A stretch of DNA of 64,000 nt from Bacillus sp. EB106-08-02-XG196 (lineage in GTDB: Bacteria > Bacillota > Bacilli > Bacillales > Cytobacillaceae): the NCBI RefSeq assembly GCF_013396335.1, contig NZ_JABWSY010000016.1, positions 62,001-126,000 of the forward strand, given 5' to 3'. Shown here in pieces: positions 56,189-64,000 of this stretch (position 1 is the stretch's first letter; each line of letters starts with the position of its first letter). The notes beneath the pieces were generated by a model, which searched no databases, had not been told where the DNA came from, and saw only the letters and a program-made list of their open reading frames with translations. Both the position numbers and the translations under genes were made by a program.

Positions 56189-56896
56189 TTATTTTGCTCC
56201 GGCTTTTACCAAAATATGTTCAATCTCTTTAAATCCTTTCTCGCGTGCATGCTGTAAAGGGGTCACATTATTTTTATCCGGAATGTTGACATCTGCTCCA
56301 TGATCGATTAATAATTGCACTGTTTGCTGCTGTTTTCCATCACCATTATTTAAAATGATAGCTTCAAGCATCGCTGTCCAGCCGAGATCATTTACATGAT
56401 TAATATCCATATCCGTTTTAGTAAGGAGTTCTTTAATAACATCTACATATCCATGTTCTGAAGCCGGGATTAAAGCAGTTCCGCCATATCTGTTTGTTAT
56501 AGATGGGTCAACACCGGCTTTTATCGTAAGTTTTAGTATGTCGAGATACCCTTCTGCACCAGCATATAAGAAGGGGTTATTTTTCATGTCATCCTGGATG
56601 TTGACGTCTGCCCCCGCATCAATAAGTATTTTTGCCGACTCTGTATCATTGTTGTAAGTCGCAATCATTGTGGACGTTCGCCCATCTGAATCCTGGGTAT
56701 TAATATCGACACCTTCCTCAATTAATCTTAATATAGTATCTACGTCTTTACGTTCTGCAGCTTGAATCAGTTGTTCTTCCATATCCACCTCAATCATCTC
56801 CTGTTTATTTGGTTCTCTATCGTTATTTAAGTTACAACCCTGCAGTACCAATATACTGCCTAAGACTAGTGTCAGGCACTTCCACATATTTTTCAC
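56189..56896 (-). CDS. Ankyrin-repeat lipoprotein
   Basis: This 235-residue protein has a lipoprotein signal (lipobox LQGC, Cys21) followed by five or so ankyrin repeats from about 45 to 232 (DSDGRTSTMIATYNN, INHVNDLGWTAMLEA, PDKNNVTPLQHARE). It would be tethered to the outer face of the membrane and bind protein partners. RBS AGGGGTG before the ATG. Downstream of, and on the same strand as, the two-component system, with a terminator in between. Confidence 0.87.
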   Translation of the reverse strand: MKNMWKCLTLVLGSILVLQGCNLNNDREPNKQEMIEVDMEEQLIQAAERKDVDTILRLIEEGVDINTQDSDGRTSTMIATYNNDTESAKILIDAGADVNIQDDMKNNPFLYAGAEGYLDILKLTIKAGVDPSITNRYGGTALIPASEHGYVDVIKELLTKTDMDINHVNDLGWTAMLEAIILNNGDGKQQQTVQLLIDHGADVNIPDKNNVTPLQHAREKGFKEIEHILVKAGAK

Positions 56897-57036
56897 CCCT
56901 GTAAGTTTTTTTCACATTCTTGCAACCCTCCCTACTAAATTTGAATTTATCTTTATGTTAATATCAAATCTTAAACTCCATCGAAAAAATTTCTTAAAAA
57001 AAGATAAACTTTATCTGAAAATTTGTTCATATTTAT

Positions 57037-57065
57037 AAAAAAATCCGCCACTTTTTGTGACGGAC
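57037..57065 (-). terminator. Terminator of the two-component operon
   Basis: TCCGTCAC / GTGGCGGA stem followed by TTTTTTT on the minus strand, just after the response-regulator stop codon. Confidence 0.8.
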
Positions 57066-57068
57066 TGG

Positions 57069-57755
57069 TTAAACATTGAATCGATAACCTGCACCCCAAA
57101 CCGTTTCTAAATATTTCGGCTGGGCAGGATCTTTTTCAATTTTCCCTCGGATTTTTCTGATATGAACTGTCACAGTTGAAACATCCGCTGCCATTTCATA
57201 GCCCCAAATATTTTCATAAAGCTGTTCTTTGTTCAATACTTGATTCGGGTGATTCACAAGAAATACCAACAGATCAAATTCCTTTGTTGTGAAGGCTGTG
57301 TCCACTCCGTTTAGATAAACTTTGCGTGCTGACTTATCAATCGTAATCTCTTTAACCTTAATACTATTTGATTTTGCTTGATTCCCTGCTAATCTTTCGT
57401 AGCGATCTAAATGTGCTTTCACCCTAGCTACCAACTCGCTTGGACTAAAAGGTTTGGTAATATAATCATCAGCCCCTAAACCAAGACCTCGAATTTTATC
57501 GATATCCTCTTTTTTCGCGGAAACAAACAAAATCGGAATATTTTTAACTTGGCGTACTTGTTTACATATTTCAAAACCATTTACTCCTGGGAGCATGATG
57601 TCCAATATAATCAAATCATAATCATTTTGAAGTGCCAGTAGTAGTCCTGAATCACCATTATGTTCTACATCAACATGAAACTGATTAATTTCTAAATAAT
57701 CTCTTTGCAATTCTGCTATGCTCACTTCATCTTCAATCAATAATATCTTTTTCAT
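57069..57755 (-). CDS. OmpR/PhoB-family response regulator
   Basis: This 228-residue DNA-binding regulator has a receiver domain (1-115) with acidic pocket EDE near 8-10, phospho-acceptor Asp in LIILDIMLPG (about residue 52) and Lys in TKPFSPSE. The C-terminal winged helix (about 130-228) ends with TVHIRKIRGKIE and VWGAGYRF. It starts 2 bases after the kinase stop codon. The target is unknown. Confidence 0.93.
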   Translation of the reverse strand: MKKILLIEDEVSIAELQRDYLEINQFHVDVEHNGDSGLLLALQNDYDLIILDIMLPGVNGFEICKQVRQVKNIPILFVSAKKEDIDKIRGLGLGADDYITKPFSPSELVARVKAHLDRYERLAGNQAKSNSIKVKEITIDKSARKVYLNGVDTAFTTKEFDLLVFLVNHPNQVLNKEQLYENIWGYEMAADVSTVTVHIRKIRGKIEKDPAQPKYLETVWGAGYRFNV

Positions 57756-57757
57756 CC

Positions 57758-59200
57758 TTACACACCTTTCTTCAAAGAAAAGAAAACACTTGTACCTTTG
57801 CCTTTCTCACTCGCTGCCCAAATCTCCCCTTCATGCTCTTCAATAATGTGTTTAGAAATGGCTAGCCCTAACCCACTTCCGCCAGTCTGGGAATTTCTTG
57901 ATATTTCAGCTCGATAAAAACGATTAAAAATGTATGGTAACGCTGAAGGGTCAATTCCATAACCGTTATCCGTCACTTCTACGACTACATCAAATGGTCC
58001 TTCATGCAAAGTAATAGAAATGTATTTATCATCTTTATTCATATACTTAACACAATTGTTTATTAGATTTACTAAAACACGTTTTAACTTCTCTCGGTCA
58101 GCTGTCACGTACATAGGTTGATTCATTGTATGATAGGTAATCTGTATCCCTTTTTGAACTAAATCTAAATGAAGTTTTTCTACAAAATCCCGCATGTATT
58201 CAACTAGTTCGATTATTTCAAAAGTGAATGATTCTTTCTTTAAATCAAGTTTTGAGAATAAAAACAGCTCATCAATCAATGAATCCATATCTCTTGCTTT
58301 TATGTGAATGGTGGTTAAATACTTCTCCATTTTCTCTCGGGTGTTTGCCACACCGTCTTTTATCCCCTCCACATAGCCAATTATGGAAGTAATCGGTGTC
58401 TTTAAATCATGGGAAATATTTGAAAGAAGTTCTTTTCGATTTTCCTCATATTGAATCTGGAGAGTTATCGACTCCTTAAGTTTAACTCTCATTTCTTCAA
58501 AGGTTTTATTTAATTGGCCGATTTCGTCACTTGAAGCAGTTTTGATTTCAAAATTTAAATCTCCAGACTTAATCCGTTCTGCACCTTCTTTTAGAACGGA
58601 GATTGGCTTGATAATGCTCCTTGACACTATATAGTTTAATAACCCAATAATCATGATAAACAGAAGCAGCAATAGACCTAATAAAATGGGAAACATTTCT
58701 CTAATCAACTGAGCATTCGAGCTTACCTTCCTCAATACAAAAATACTTCCTTTACTTTTATCTGAAAAGTAAAAATCAAACTTTACATACGTAAAAAAGA
58801 AGTCATTTATTTTAATGGAATCCCTCGTATTAATATTCGTTTCTTCAAACTTAGGAAGTGATGTATCCAATGCCTGCTGATCTAACGTGGAAGTAGCGTA
58901 CTCAATGTCCTTATCTTTTCTAACAACAATTTTGATATCTTGATGTTCAATCTTCTTCAGTTGTTCAATATTTAATAGCTGCTCAGAGTTATTTTTTGCC
59001 AATAGCTTTAAATCAAGAAACACACTTTCCTCTATAGGAGTCAAAGGTTTTTGAAGATAAGATTTTTTATAAAAGTTCGCTATAGAATTTACATCGCCCG
59101 TTATTGTAAAAATAAGTAAATAACCAGCAGCTAAGAATAAAGTGATAGAAAACAGTATTACCCCCACGTAAGACAACAGAAATCTCATTTTAATGGACAT
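57758..59200 (-). CDS. Sensor histidine kinase
   Basis: The 480-residue membrane kinase has two transmembrane segments (about 8-34 and 168-192) enclosing a roughly 130-residue extracellular sensor and a HAMP domain (about 192-245). HisKA has the phospho-acceptor His in LSNISHDLKTPI (near 265), and HATPase_c the motifs NLINNCVKYM, VTDNGYGI and GGSGLGLAI. It is the upstream gene of the pair, the reverse of the common regulator-kinase order. RBS GGAGGTG. The signal is unknown. Confidence 0.92.
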   Translation of the reverse strand: MSIKMRFLLSYVGVILFSITLFLAAGYLLIFTITGDVNSIANFYKKSYLQKPLTPIEESVFLDLKLLAKNNSEQLLNIEQLKKIEHQDIKIVVRKDKDIEYATSTLDQQALDTSLPKFEETNINTRDSIKINDFFFTYVKFDFYFSDKSKGSIFVLRKVSSNAQLIREMFPILLGLLLLLFIMIIGLLNYIVSRSIIKPISVLKEGAERIKSGDLNFEIKTASSDEIGQLNKTFEEMRVKLKESITLQIQYEENRKELLSNISHDLKTPITSIIGYVEGIKDGVANTREKMEKYLTTIHIKARDMDSLIDELFLFSKLDLKKESFTFEIIELVEYMRDFVEKLHLDLVQKGIQITYHTMNQPMYVTADREKLKRVLVNLINNCVKYMNKDDKYISITLHEGPFDVVVEVTDNGYGIDPSALPYIFNRFYRAEISRNSQTGGSGLGLAISKHIIEEHEGEIWAASEKGKGTSVFFSLKKGV

Positions 59201-59347
59201 ATAATCACCTCCGATTCATCCCACGCTAATCTTTATAAAAACTTAAGAAAACCATATCATACAATTCTTAAAATTTTCGAAAATAAAAATTAAAAAAATG
59301 AAAACATCTACAAATTATATCCCCAAGTAGGCGCATTTATTGTAACA

Positions 59348-59384
59348 GAAAAAAGCATACCAATTCTTAGCGAATTGATATGCT
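59348..59384 (-). terminator. Terminator of the ccpN-ppdK operon
   Basis: AGCATATCAATTC / GAATTGGTATGCT stem followed by TTTTTTC on the minus strand, 54 bases after the ppdK stop codon. Confidence 0.8.
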
Positions 59385-59437
59385 AACTATATGTTTCTCA
59401 AGAAAAACGGTACGTAGTACACGTCCTCATACAAAAT

Positions 59438-62113
59438 TTATGCAGTTGTATAAACTTCTTTTTTATTTGATTCATGACGAATCGTTGCTTGTGCAGCCGC
59501 TAATCTTGCCAGCGGCACACGGTAAGGTGAGCAGCTTACATAATCAAGTCCAGTTTTGTAGCAGAAATCAATGGACGTTTTCTCGCCGCCATGCTCACCA
59601 CAAATTCCGGTTTTTAATGTAGGTTTAGCTCCACGGCCGAGTCTAACTCCCATTTCTACTAATCTGCCAACACCGTCTTGATCAAGGACAGCAAACGGAT
59701 TTTCTGGCAAAACCTTATTTTCAATATAATTTTGAAGGAATTTCCCTTCTGCATCATCACGGCTGTAACCGAATGTTGTTTGTGTTAAATCGTTCGTACC
59801 AAACGAGAAGAAATCTGCTTCTTGTGCAATTTGATCAGCGGTAATCGCCGCTCGTGGAATTTCAATCATCGTTCCAATTGTGTACTCAAATTGCTTTCCT
59901 GTTTCTTCCTGTACTTTTACAGCAGCATCGATCACAAGCTGGCGCATTTGTTTCAACTCATTAACATGACCAACAAGTGGAATCATGATTTCTGGCTGAA
60001 CTTCCATCCCTTTGTCTGCAAGCTTAGCCGCAGCATAGAAAATTGCCTTTGCCTGCATTTCATAAATTTCTGGATACACCATACCGAGACGGCAGCCGCG
60101 GTGTCCGAGCATTGGGTTATATTCATCTAATTGGCGAACCTTTTTCAATAGTAATTCTTTCTTCTTCAGCTCAGGAGAGGAAGGATCAAGAATTTGCAGC
60201 TTTGTCACTTCGACTAACAGCTCTTCTTTATCTGGTAAGAACTCATGTAAAGGCGGATCCAATAAACGAATCGTTACCGGGTACCCCTGCATCGCTTCAA
60301 AGATTCCTTCAAAATCGCCTTGCTGCATTGGAAGCAACTCAGCAAGTGCATCCTTACGCTCGCCGAATGTTTCAGCTAAAATCATTTTTTGAACGATTGG
60401 AATACGTTTCAAGTCCATAAACATATGCTCTGTACGGCACAATCCAATACCGCCGGCACCAAATTCAAAGGCTTTTTGTGCATCTTCAGGATTATCAGCA
60501 TTTGCACGTACCCCAATTTTTCGCTCTTGGTCAGCCCAAGCAAGTAAAAGCTGGAATTCATCTGAAAGTTCTGGTTCAATCATTGGAATTTCTCCCAGCA
60601 TGATTTCTCCTGTTGAACCATCAATCGTGATTACATCACCGTAGTTGATAACCTTCTCGTCCACTTTAAATTGTTTTGCTTTTACATCAATTTTTAGGGC
60701 GTCACATCCGCAGATACATGCTTTACCCATACCGCGCGCAACAACTGCAGCGTGACTTGTCATTCCGCCACGGCTGGTAAGGATTGCTTGAGCTGCAACA
60801 ATTCCGTGAATATCATCAGGTGTTGTTTCTGGACGAACAAGAATAACCTTTTTACCAGCATTTCCTAATTCCTCTGCTTCATCTGCATCAAATACAACCT
60901 GACCAGTAGCCGCACCTGGTGATGCTGGAAGACCTTTTGCTAATAAAGTACGCTCATACTTATCATCTATTCGGCGATGAAGCAGCTGATTTAATTGATC
61001 TGGGTCGACACGAAGCAAGGCTGTCTTCTTATCAATAATTCCTTCTTCAACCATTTCAACCGCAATCCGAATAGCAGCTTGTGCTGTCCGCTTACCATTT
61101 CGCGTTTGAAGAATAAATAAATTCCCGCGTTCTACTGTAAATTCAATATCCTGCATTTCTTGATAATGCTGCTCCAAACGTTTACATGTTTCTGAGAATT
61201 GTTTAAAAACCGCAGGCATCTCATCTTTTAAGGTTTGAATTGGCTGTGGTGTACGAATTCCTGCTACCACATCTTCACCCTGTGCATTAATTAAGTATTC
61301 ACCATAAAGAACGTGCTCACCAGTAGATGGATTTCGAGTAAAGGCAACGCCAGTCCCTGAATCATTGCCCATATTACCGAATACCATGCTTTGAATATTG
61401 ACAGCCGTTCCAAGGTGATCCGGAATTTTGTTTAAGCGGCGGTAGACGATAGCACGCTGATTATTCCAAGAATCAAACACCGCGTTAATGGCAAGAAATA
61501 GCTGTTCCTTCGGATCCTGAGGGAAGTCTTTTCTTGTATGCTTTTTAACAATTCCTTTATACCCTTCAATGACCTCTTTCCAGTCGTCAGCAGTCATTTC
61601 TGGGTCAGCGCTATAACCCTTTTCTTCCCGTGTTTCTTCTAATAATTGTTCAAAATAATACGTATTGATATCAAGGACAACATTGCTGAACATTTGGATG
61701 AAACGGCGGTAAGAATCATAGGCAAAACGAGGATTATTCGTTAACTTCCCCATTCCAATAACTGTTTCATCGTTCATTCCAAGGTTTAAGACCGTATCCA
61801 TCATCCCTGGCATTGAAAATACAGAACCTGAACGGACAGAAACAAGTAACGGATTATGTGCATCGCCTAGTTTTTTCCCCATTTTTTCCTCTAGGGTGTT
61901 TAGTGCTCCCAATACTTGGCTTTCAACGAGCGATGGAATCATTTTTCCTGCATCATAATAGGCATTACATGCTTGTGTTGAAATCGTAAAACCATAAGGA
62001 ACTGGCAGACCAATCCGCGTCATTTCCGCTAGATTTGCTCCTTTTCCTCCAAGCGTTTCCTTCATATCTCCATTTCCTTCATGAAACAAGTAAACGAATT
62101 TATCCATCATCAT
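59438..62113 (-). CDS. ppdK: Pyruvate, phosphate dikinase
   Basis: This 891-residue enzyme interconverts pyruvate + ATP + Pi with PEP + AMP + PPi. It has an N-terminal ATP-grasp domain (GGKGANLAEM at 22), a central phospho-His domain (GGMTSHAAVVARGMGKACICG, catalytic His near 458) and a C-terminal TIM barrel with the catalytic Cys in TGICGEHGGE. Full length for the family. The ATG overlaps the last codons of the upstream regulator gene (ATGA), so translation is coupled; GAGAGGAG is the RBS. Confidence 0.97.
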   Translation of the reverse strand: MMMDKFVYLFHEGNGDMKETLGGKGANLAEMTRIGLPVPYGFTISTQACNAYYDAGKMIPSLVESQVLGALNTLEEKMGKKLGDAHNPLLVSVRSGSVFSMPGMMDTVLNLGMNDETVIGMGKLTNNPRFAYDSYRRFIQMFSNVVLDINTYYFEQLLEETREEKGYSADPEMTADDWKEVIEGYKGIVKKHTRKDFPQDPKEQLFLAINAVFDSWNNQRAIVYRRLNKIPDHLGTAVNIQSMVFGNMGNDSGTGVAFTRNPSTGEHVLYGEYLINAQGEDVVAGIRTPQPIQTLKDEMPAVFKQFSETCKRLEQHYQEMQDIEFTVERGNLFILQTRNGKRTAQAAIRIAVEMVEEGIIDKKTALLRVDPDQLNQLLHRRIDDKYERTLLAKGLPASPGAATGQVVFDADEAEELGNAGKKVILVRPETTPDDIHGIVAAQAILTSRGGMTSHAAVVARGMGKACICGCDALKIDVKAKQFKVDEKVINYGDVITIDGSTGEIMLGEIPMIEPELSDEFQLLLAWADQERKIGVRANADNPEDAQKAFEFGAGGIGLCRTEHMFMDLKRIPIVQKMILAETFGERKDALAELLPMQQGDFEGIFEAMQGYPVTIRLLDPPLHEFLPDKEELLVEVTKLQILDPSSPELKKKELLLKKVRQLDEYNPMLGHRGCRLGMVYPEIYEMQAKAIFYAAAKLADKGMEVQPEIMIPLVGHVNELKQMRQLVIDAAVKVQEETGKQFEYTIGTMIEIPRAAITADQIAQEADFFSFGTNDLTQTTFGYSRDDAEGKFLQNYIENKVLPENPFAVLDQDGVGRLVEMGVRLGRGAKPTLKTGICGEHGGEKTSIDFCYKTGLDYVSCSPYRVPLARLAAAQATIRHESNKKEVYTTA

Positions 62114-62937
62114 AAGCTCCTCTCTTTTTTCAACACTTCTAAAATTAGTCCAGCGGTTTCTTCGATTGCTTTATTTGAAACATTGATAATAGGACAGCCT
62201 ACTCGCTTCATAATTTTTTCAGCATAATCCAGTTCATCAAGAATTCTTTCGAAGCTTGCGTAACTTGCTTTAGAGCCTAACCCTAAAGCTTTAAGCCTTT
62301 CAATACGAATTTCGTTTAATTTATTGGGTGAAATAATTAATCCAATACAATTCTTCCTCGGAATCTCGAACAATTCCTCTGGTGCTGGTACCTCCGGAAC
62401 TAACGGAACATTGGCAACCTTAAAGCGTTTATGAGCCAAATACATCGATAATGGTGTCTTCGAGGTTCTTGAAACACCGATTAAGACAATATCTGCCTTG
62501 AGAATTCCTCGAGGATCACGCCCATCATCGTATTTAACCGCAAATTCGATGGCTTCTATTTTTCTAAAATACTCTTCATCTAGTTTTCTCATTAAGCCTG
62601 GCTGATGATGAGGCGTTTTATTAAAACTTGTGGTGAATGCATTCATCAATGGACTAAGCAAATCCACTGCCCTAATGTTTTCTTCTGCCGCACGACGATC
62701 TAAATACTCCTTTAATACTGGAATGACAATCGTATAGGCAATGATTGACTTTCCTTTTTTTGCTAGTATAAGGACATCTTCAATGTCTTCTAGATCATCC
62801 ACATAGGAATTGCGTCGAATCTCTACATTTCCCCCGTTAAATTGTGTTGCAACCGCTTTTACAACAAACTCTGCTGTTTCCCCAACAGAGTCCGAAACCA
62901 CATAGACTACTTCCTTCTCTACCAAAATTACTGCCAC
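62110..62937 (-). CDS. ppsR: PPDK regulatory protein (bifunctional kinase/phosphorylase, DUF299)
   Basis: This 275-residue protein regulates pyruvate phosphate dikinase by ADP-dependent phosphorylation and Pi-dependent dephosphorylation of the Thr next to its catalytic His. It carries VVYVVSDSVGETAE near the N terminus and the P-loop GVSRTSKTPLSMYLA near 150. The first possible start is GTG at 62937, but it overlaps the RBS (AAAGGGG); a TTG at 62925 has better spacing and may be the true start. B. subtilis YqfL is the orthologue type. The target gene ppdK is directly downstream and overlapping. Confidence 0.93.
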   Translation of the reverse strand: MAVILVEKEVVYVVSDSVGETAEFVVKAVATQFNGGNVEIRRNSYVDDLEDIEDVLILAKKGKSIIAYTIVIPVLKEYLDRRAAEENIRAVDLLSPLMNAFTTSFNKTPHHQPGLMRKLDEEYFRKIEAIEFAVKYDDGRDPRGILKADIVLIGVSRTSKTPLSMYLAHKRFKVANVPLVPEVPAPEELFEIPRKNCIGLIISPNKLNEIRIERLKALGLGSKASYASFERILDELDYAEKIMKRVGCPIINVSNKAIEETAGLILEVLKKERSL

Positions 62938-62943
62938 TCCCCT

Positions 62944-63585
62944 TTATACCGATTTTTGTTCCATTATTTCTAGGTATGCTCGTGTGATGGTTGTTTTTGT
63001 AATCCGACCGACAAGTAAATATGTATGGTTTCCCGGATTGATTTCTTTCACTACAGGTAAGGAGTCAATGTGATTCGTAATCATTTTTTTAGCAGCTTCT
63101 AACATTGTTTCCTCAGGTGTGATTGTGATAATGTTAGGCATTCTGGTCATAATGACACTGCAGGGTAATTCCTGCAAATCTTTATTGCCGATAGCTGTTC
63201 TTAGTAAATCTTTTCTAGAAATGACACCAGCTAAATAACCGTTGCTATCTACCGCATATAGAGTACCGACATCTTCTAAAAATAGTTGAACAATCGCATC
63301 GTATACAGAAGTAGATTTTTCTACTACGATTGGATGAGCTTTATAATCTGCCACTTTTTTGTGAAGAAATTTCTCTGCCTGATGCTTTACCTCTTGGTTA
63401 TTATTAAAAAAATAGCCAACTCGAGGTCTAGCATCCAAATTACCAGCCATGGTTAAAATAGCTAAGTCTGGTCTTAACGCTGCTCTTGTTAAGGAAAGCT
63501 TTTCTGCAATTTGCTGACCCGTAATAGGTCCACTTTCCTTTACAATCTTTAGAATCTCATCTTGGCGTTTCGTCAGTTTAATCAC
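62944..63585 (-). CDS. ccpN: CcpN-like repressor of gluconeogenic genes
   Basis: This 213-residue regulator has an N-terminal winged HTH (1-60; TGQQIAEKLSLTRAALRPDL) and two CBS domains (about 75-135 and 145-205) that sense adenine nucleotides. In B. subtilis, CcpN (YqzB) represses gapB and pckA during glycolytic growth. GTG start at 63585 with RBS AAAGGGGG. The PPDK regulator follows after 6 bases; the three genes form one operon controlling the PEP-pyruvate node. Confidence 0.94.
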   Translation of the reverse strand: MIKLTKRQDEILKIVKESGPITGQQIAEKLSLTRAALRPDLAILTMAGNLDARPRVGYFFNNNQEVKHQAEKFLHKKVADYKAHPIVVEKSTSVYDAIVQLFLEDVGTLYAVDSNGYLAGVISRKDLLRTAIGNKDLQELPCSVIMTRMPNIITITPEETMLEAAKKMITNHIDSLPVVKEINPGNHTYLLVGRITKTTITRAYLEIMEQKSV

Positions 63586-63730
63586 ATTGACCCCCTTTTC
63601 AATTTAATTAAGTTATATTTTTTAACAAAAATACAAATGTGTTATACTTATTAATATATAGTATATTACATTTATACAATATAAGGAACAATTTGTTCAA
63701 CATATTTTTGACAAATTATGAAACTCTTCA

Positions 63731-63764
63731 AAAAAAAGAATCCTACCGAAGAGATAGAATTCTT
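63731..63764 (-). terminator. Terminator of the DNA glycosylase gene
   Basis: AAGAATTCTA / TAGGATTCTT stem (one wobble) and TTTTTTT tail on the minus strand, immediately after the stop codon at 63766. Confidence 0.75.
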
Positions 63765-63765
63765 G

Positions 63766-64000
63766 CTATTTTTGACAGTTGGGACAGAAATAGGTTTTAC
63801 GAGAAGAAATCATTTCTTTAATAATGGTGCTGCCACATCTTTTGCACTTCTCTCCTTCACGGTCATACACAAGACAGAGATTATTATAGCCCCCCGTTAA
63901 TTTGTCCCCTTGGAAAAGTGGATTTTCCATGTATCCACCATGCTTTAAAGCATCTAGGAGCACATGCTTCATCGATTGGTAAAGTTGATTTCGTTCAGGC
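63766..64000 (-). CDS. Fpg/Nei-family DNA glycosylase, C-terminal part (cut by window end)
   Basis: The visible 77 codons are the C-terminal third of an Fpg/Nei-type glycosylase. They include a GGY..NPLFQGDKLTGGYNNL region, REGEKCKRCGSTI and the zinc-finger end FCPNCQK, giving four zinc-binding Cys. The frame is open to the edge (ERNQLYQS precedes the internal Met), so the gene starts beyond the window. Family members excise oxidised bases. The GGY reading in place of the usual GGTT-type residues suggests a divergent member, possibly Nei-like. Confidence 0.85.
   Translation of the reverse strand, partial: PERNQLYQSMKHVLLDALKHGGYMENPLFQGDKLTGGYNNLCLVYDREGEKCKRCGSTIIKEMISSRKTYFCPNCQK

Overview
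The window is a low-GC Firmicutes chromosome segment, most likely from a spore-forming Bacillaceae species. The evidence is strong AGGAGG-type ribosome binding sites, SigA-like promoters, intrinsic terminators with T-tracts, a ccpN / PPDK-regulatory-protein / ppdK block at the right end, and a PRD-type PTS regulator. I cannot name the genus from sequence alone. No rRNA, tRNA, CRISPR array, intact IS element or prophage is visible.

Left third (1-32 kb): an extracellular protease island. It starts with an NprR/PlcR-like XRE-TPR regulator (179-1399), followed by five large secreted subtilases (family S8): two tandem giants of 2717 and 2730 aa (A1, A2), two lactocepin/C5a-peptidase-like enzymes of 1184 and 1170 aa (B1, B2), and between those two, on the opposite strand, a 1563-aa enzyme (C). 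A1, A2 and C carry a cohesin-like module and a dockerin-like module after the protease. All five promoters share one architecture. An octamer TCCCCCAA lies immediately against a poor -35 hexamer, followed by a 17-18 bp spacer and a -10. At least one further CCCCC box lies 110-161 bp upstream. This looks like an undescribed activator operator that unifies the island as a regulon.

Middle (32-50 kb): remnants of a sugar-PTS operon (a doubly deleted SIS pseudogene and a 5'-truncated IIA pseudogene), a VanY-type carboxypeptidase, an SDR oxidoreductase, and then a large minus-strand amino-sugar/beta-glycoside locus. In transcription order the locus is sugar kinase, MupG-like 6-phosphomuramidase, GlmU-like nucleotidyltransferase, SIS protein, LicR-type PRD regulator, a 1210-aa secreted putative glycan-active protein, PTS IIC, an RDD membrane protein, PTS IIB, PTS IIA and a GH4 6-phospho-glycosidase. 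A 57-bp element with a TTGGAAAAAATCCAA-like palindrome against the -35 is shared by the kinase and licR-like promoters, so the two halves are probably co-regulated. A histidine-kinase relic (49793-49945) lies just beyond.

Right third (50-64 kb): an orphan HTH protein, a SUV3-like helicase, a small YbxH-like protein, a glucose/sorbosone dehydrogenase-family protein, a secreted DUF4822-type repeat protein, an ankyrin lipoprotein, a histidine kinase/response regulator pair, then ppdK, its bifunctional regulator and ccpN (pyruvate/PEP metabolism and gluconeogenesis control). The 3' end of an Fpg/Nei-type DNA glycosylase runs off the window.
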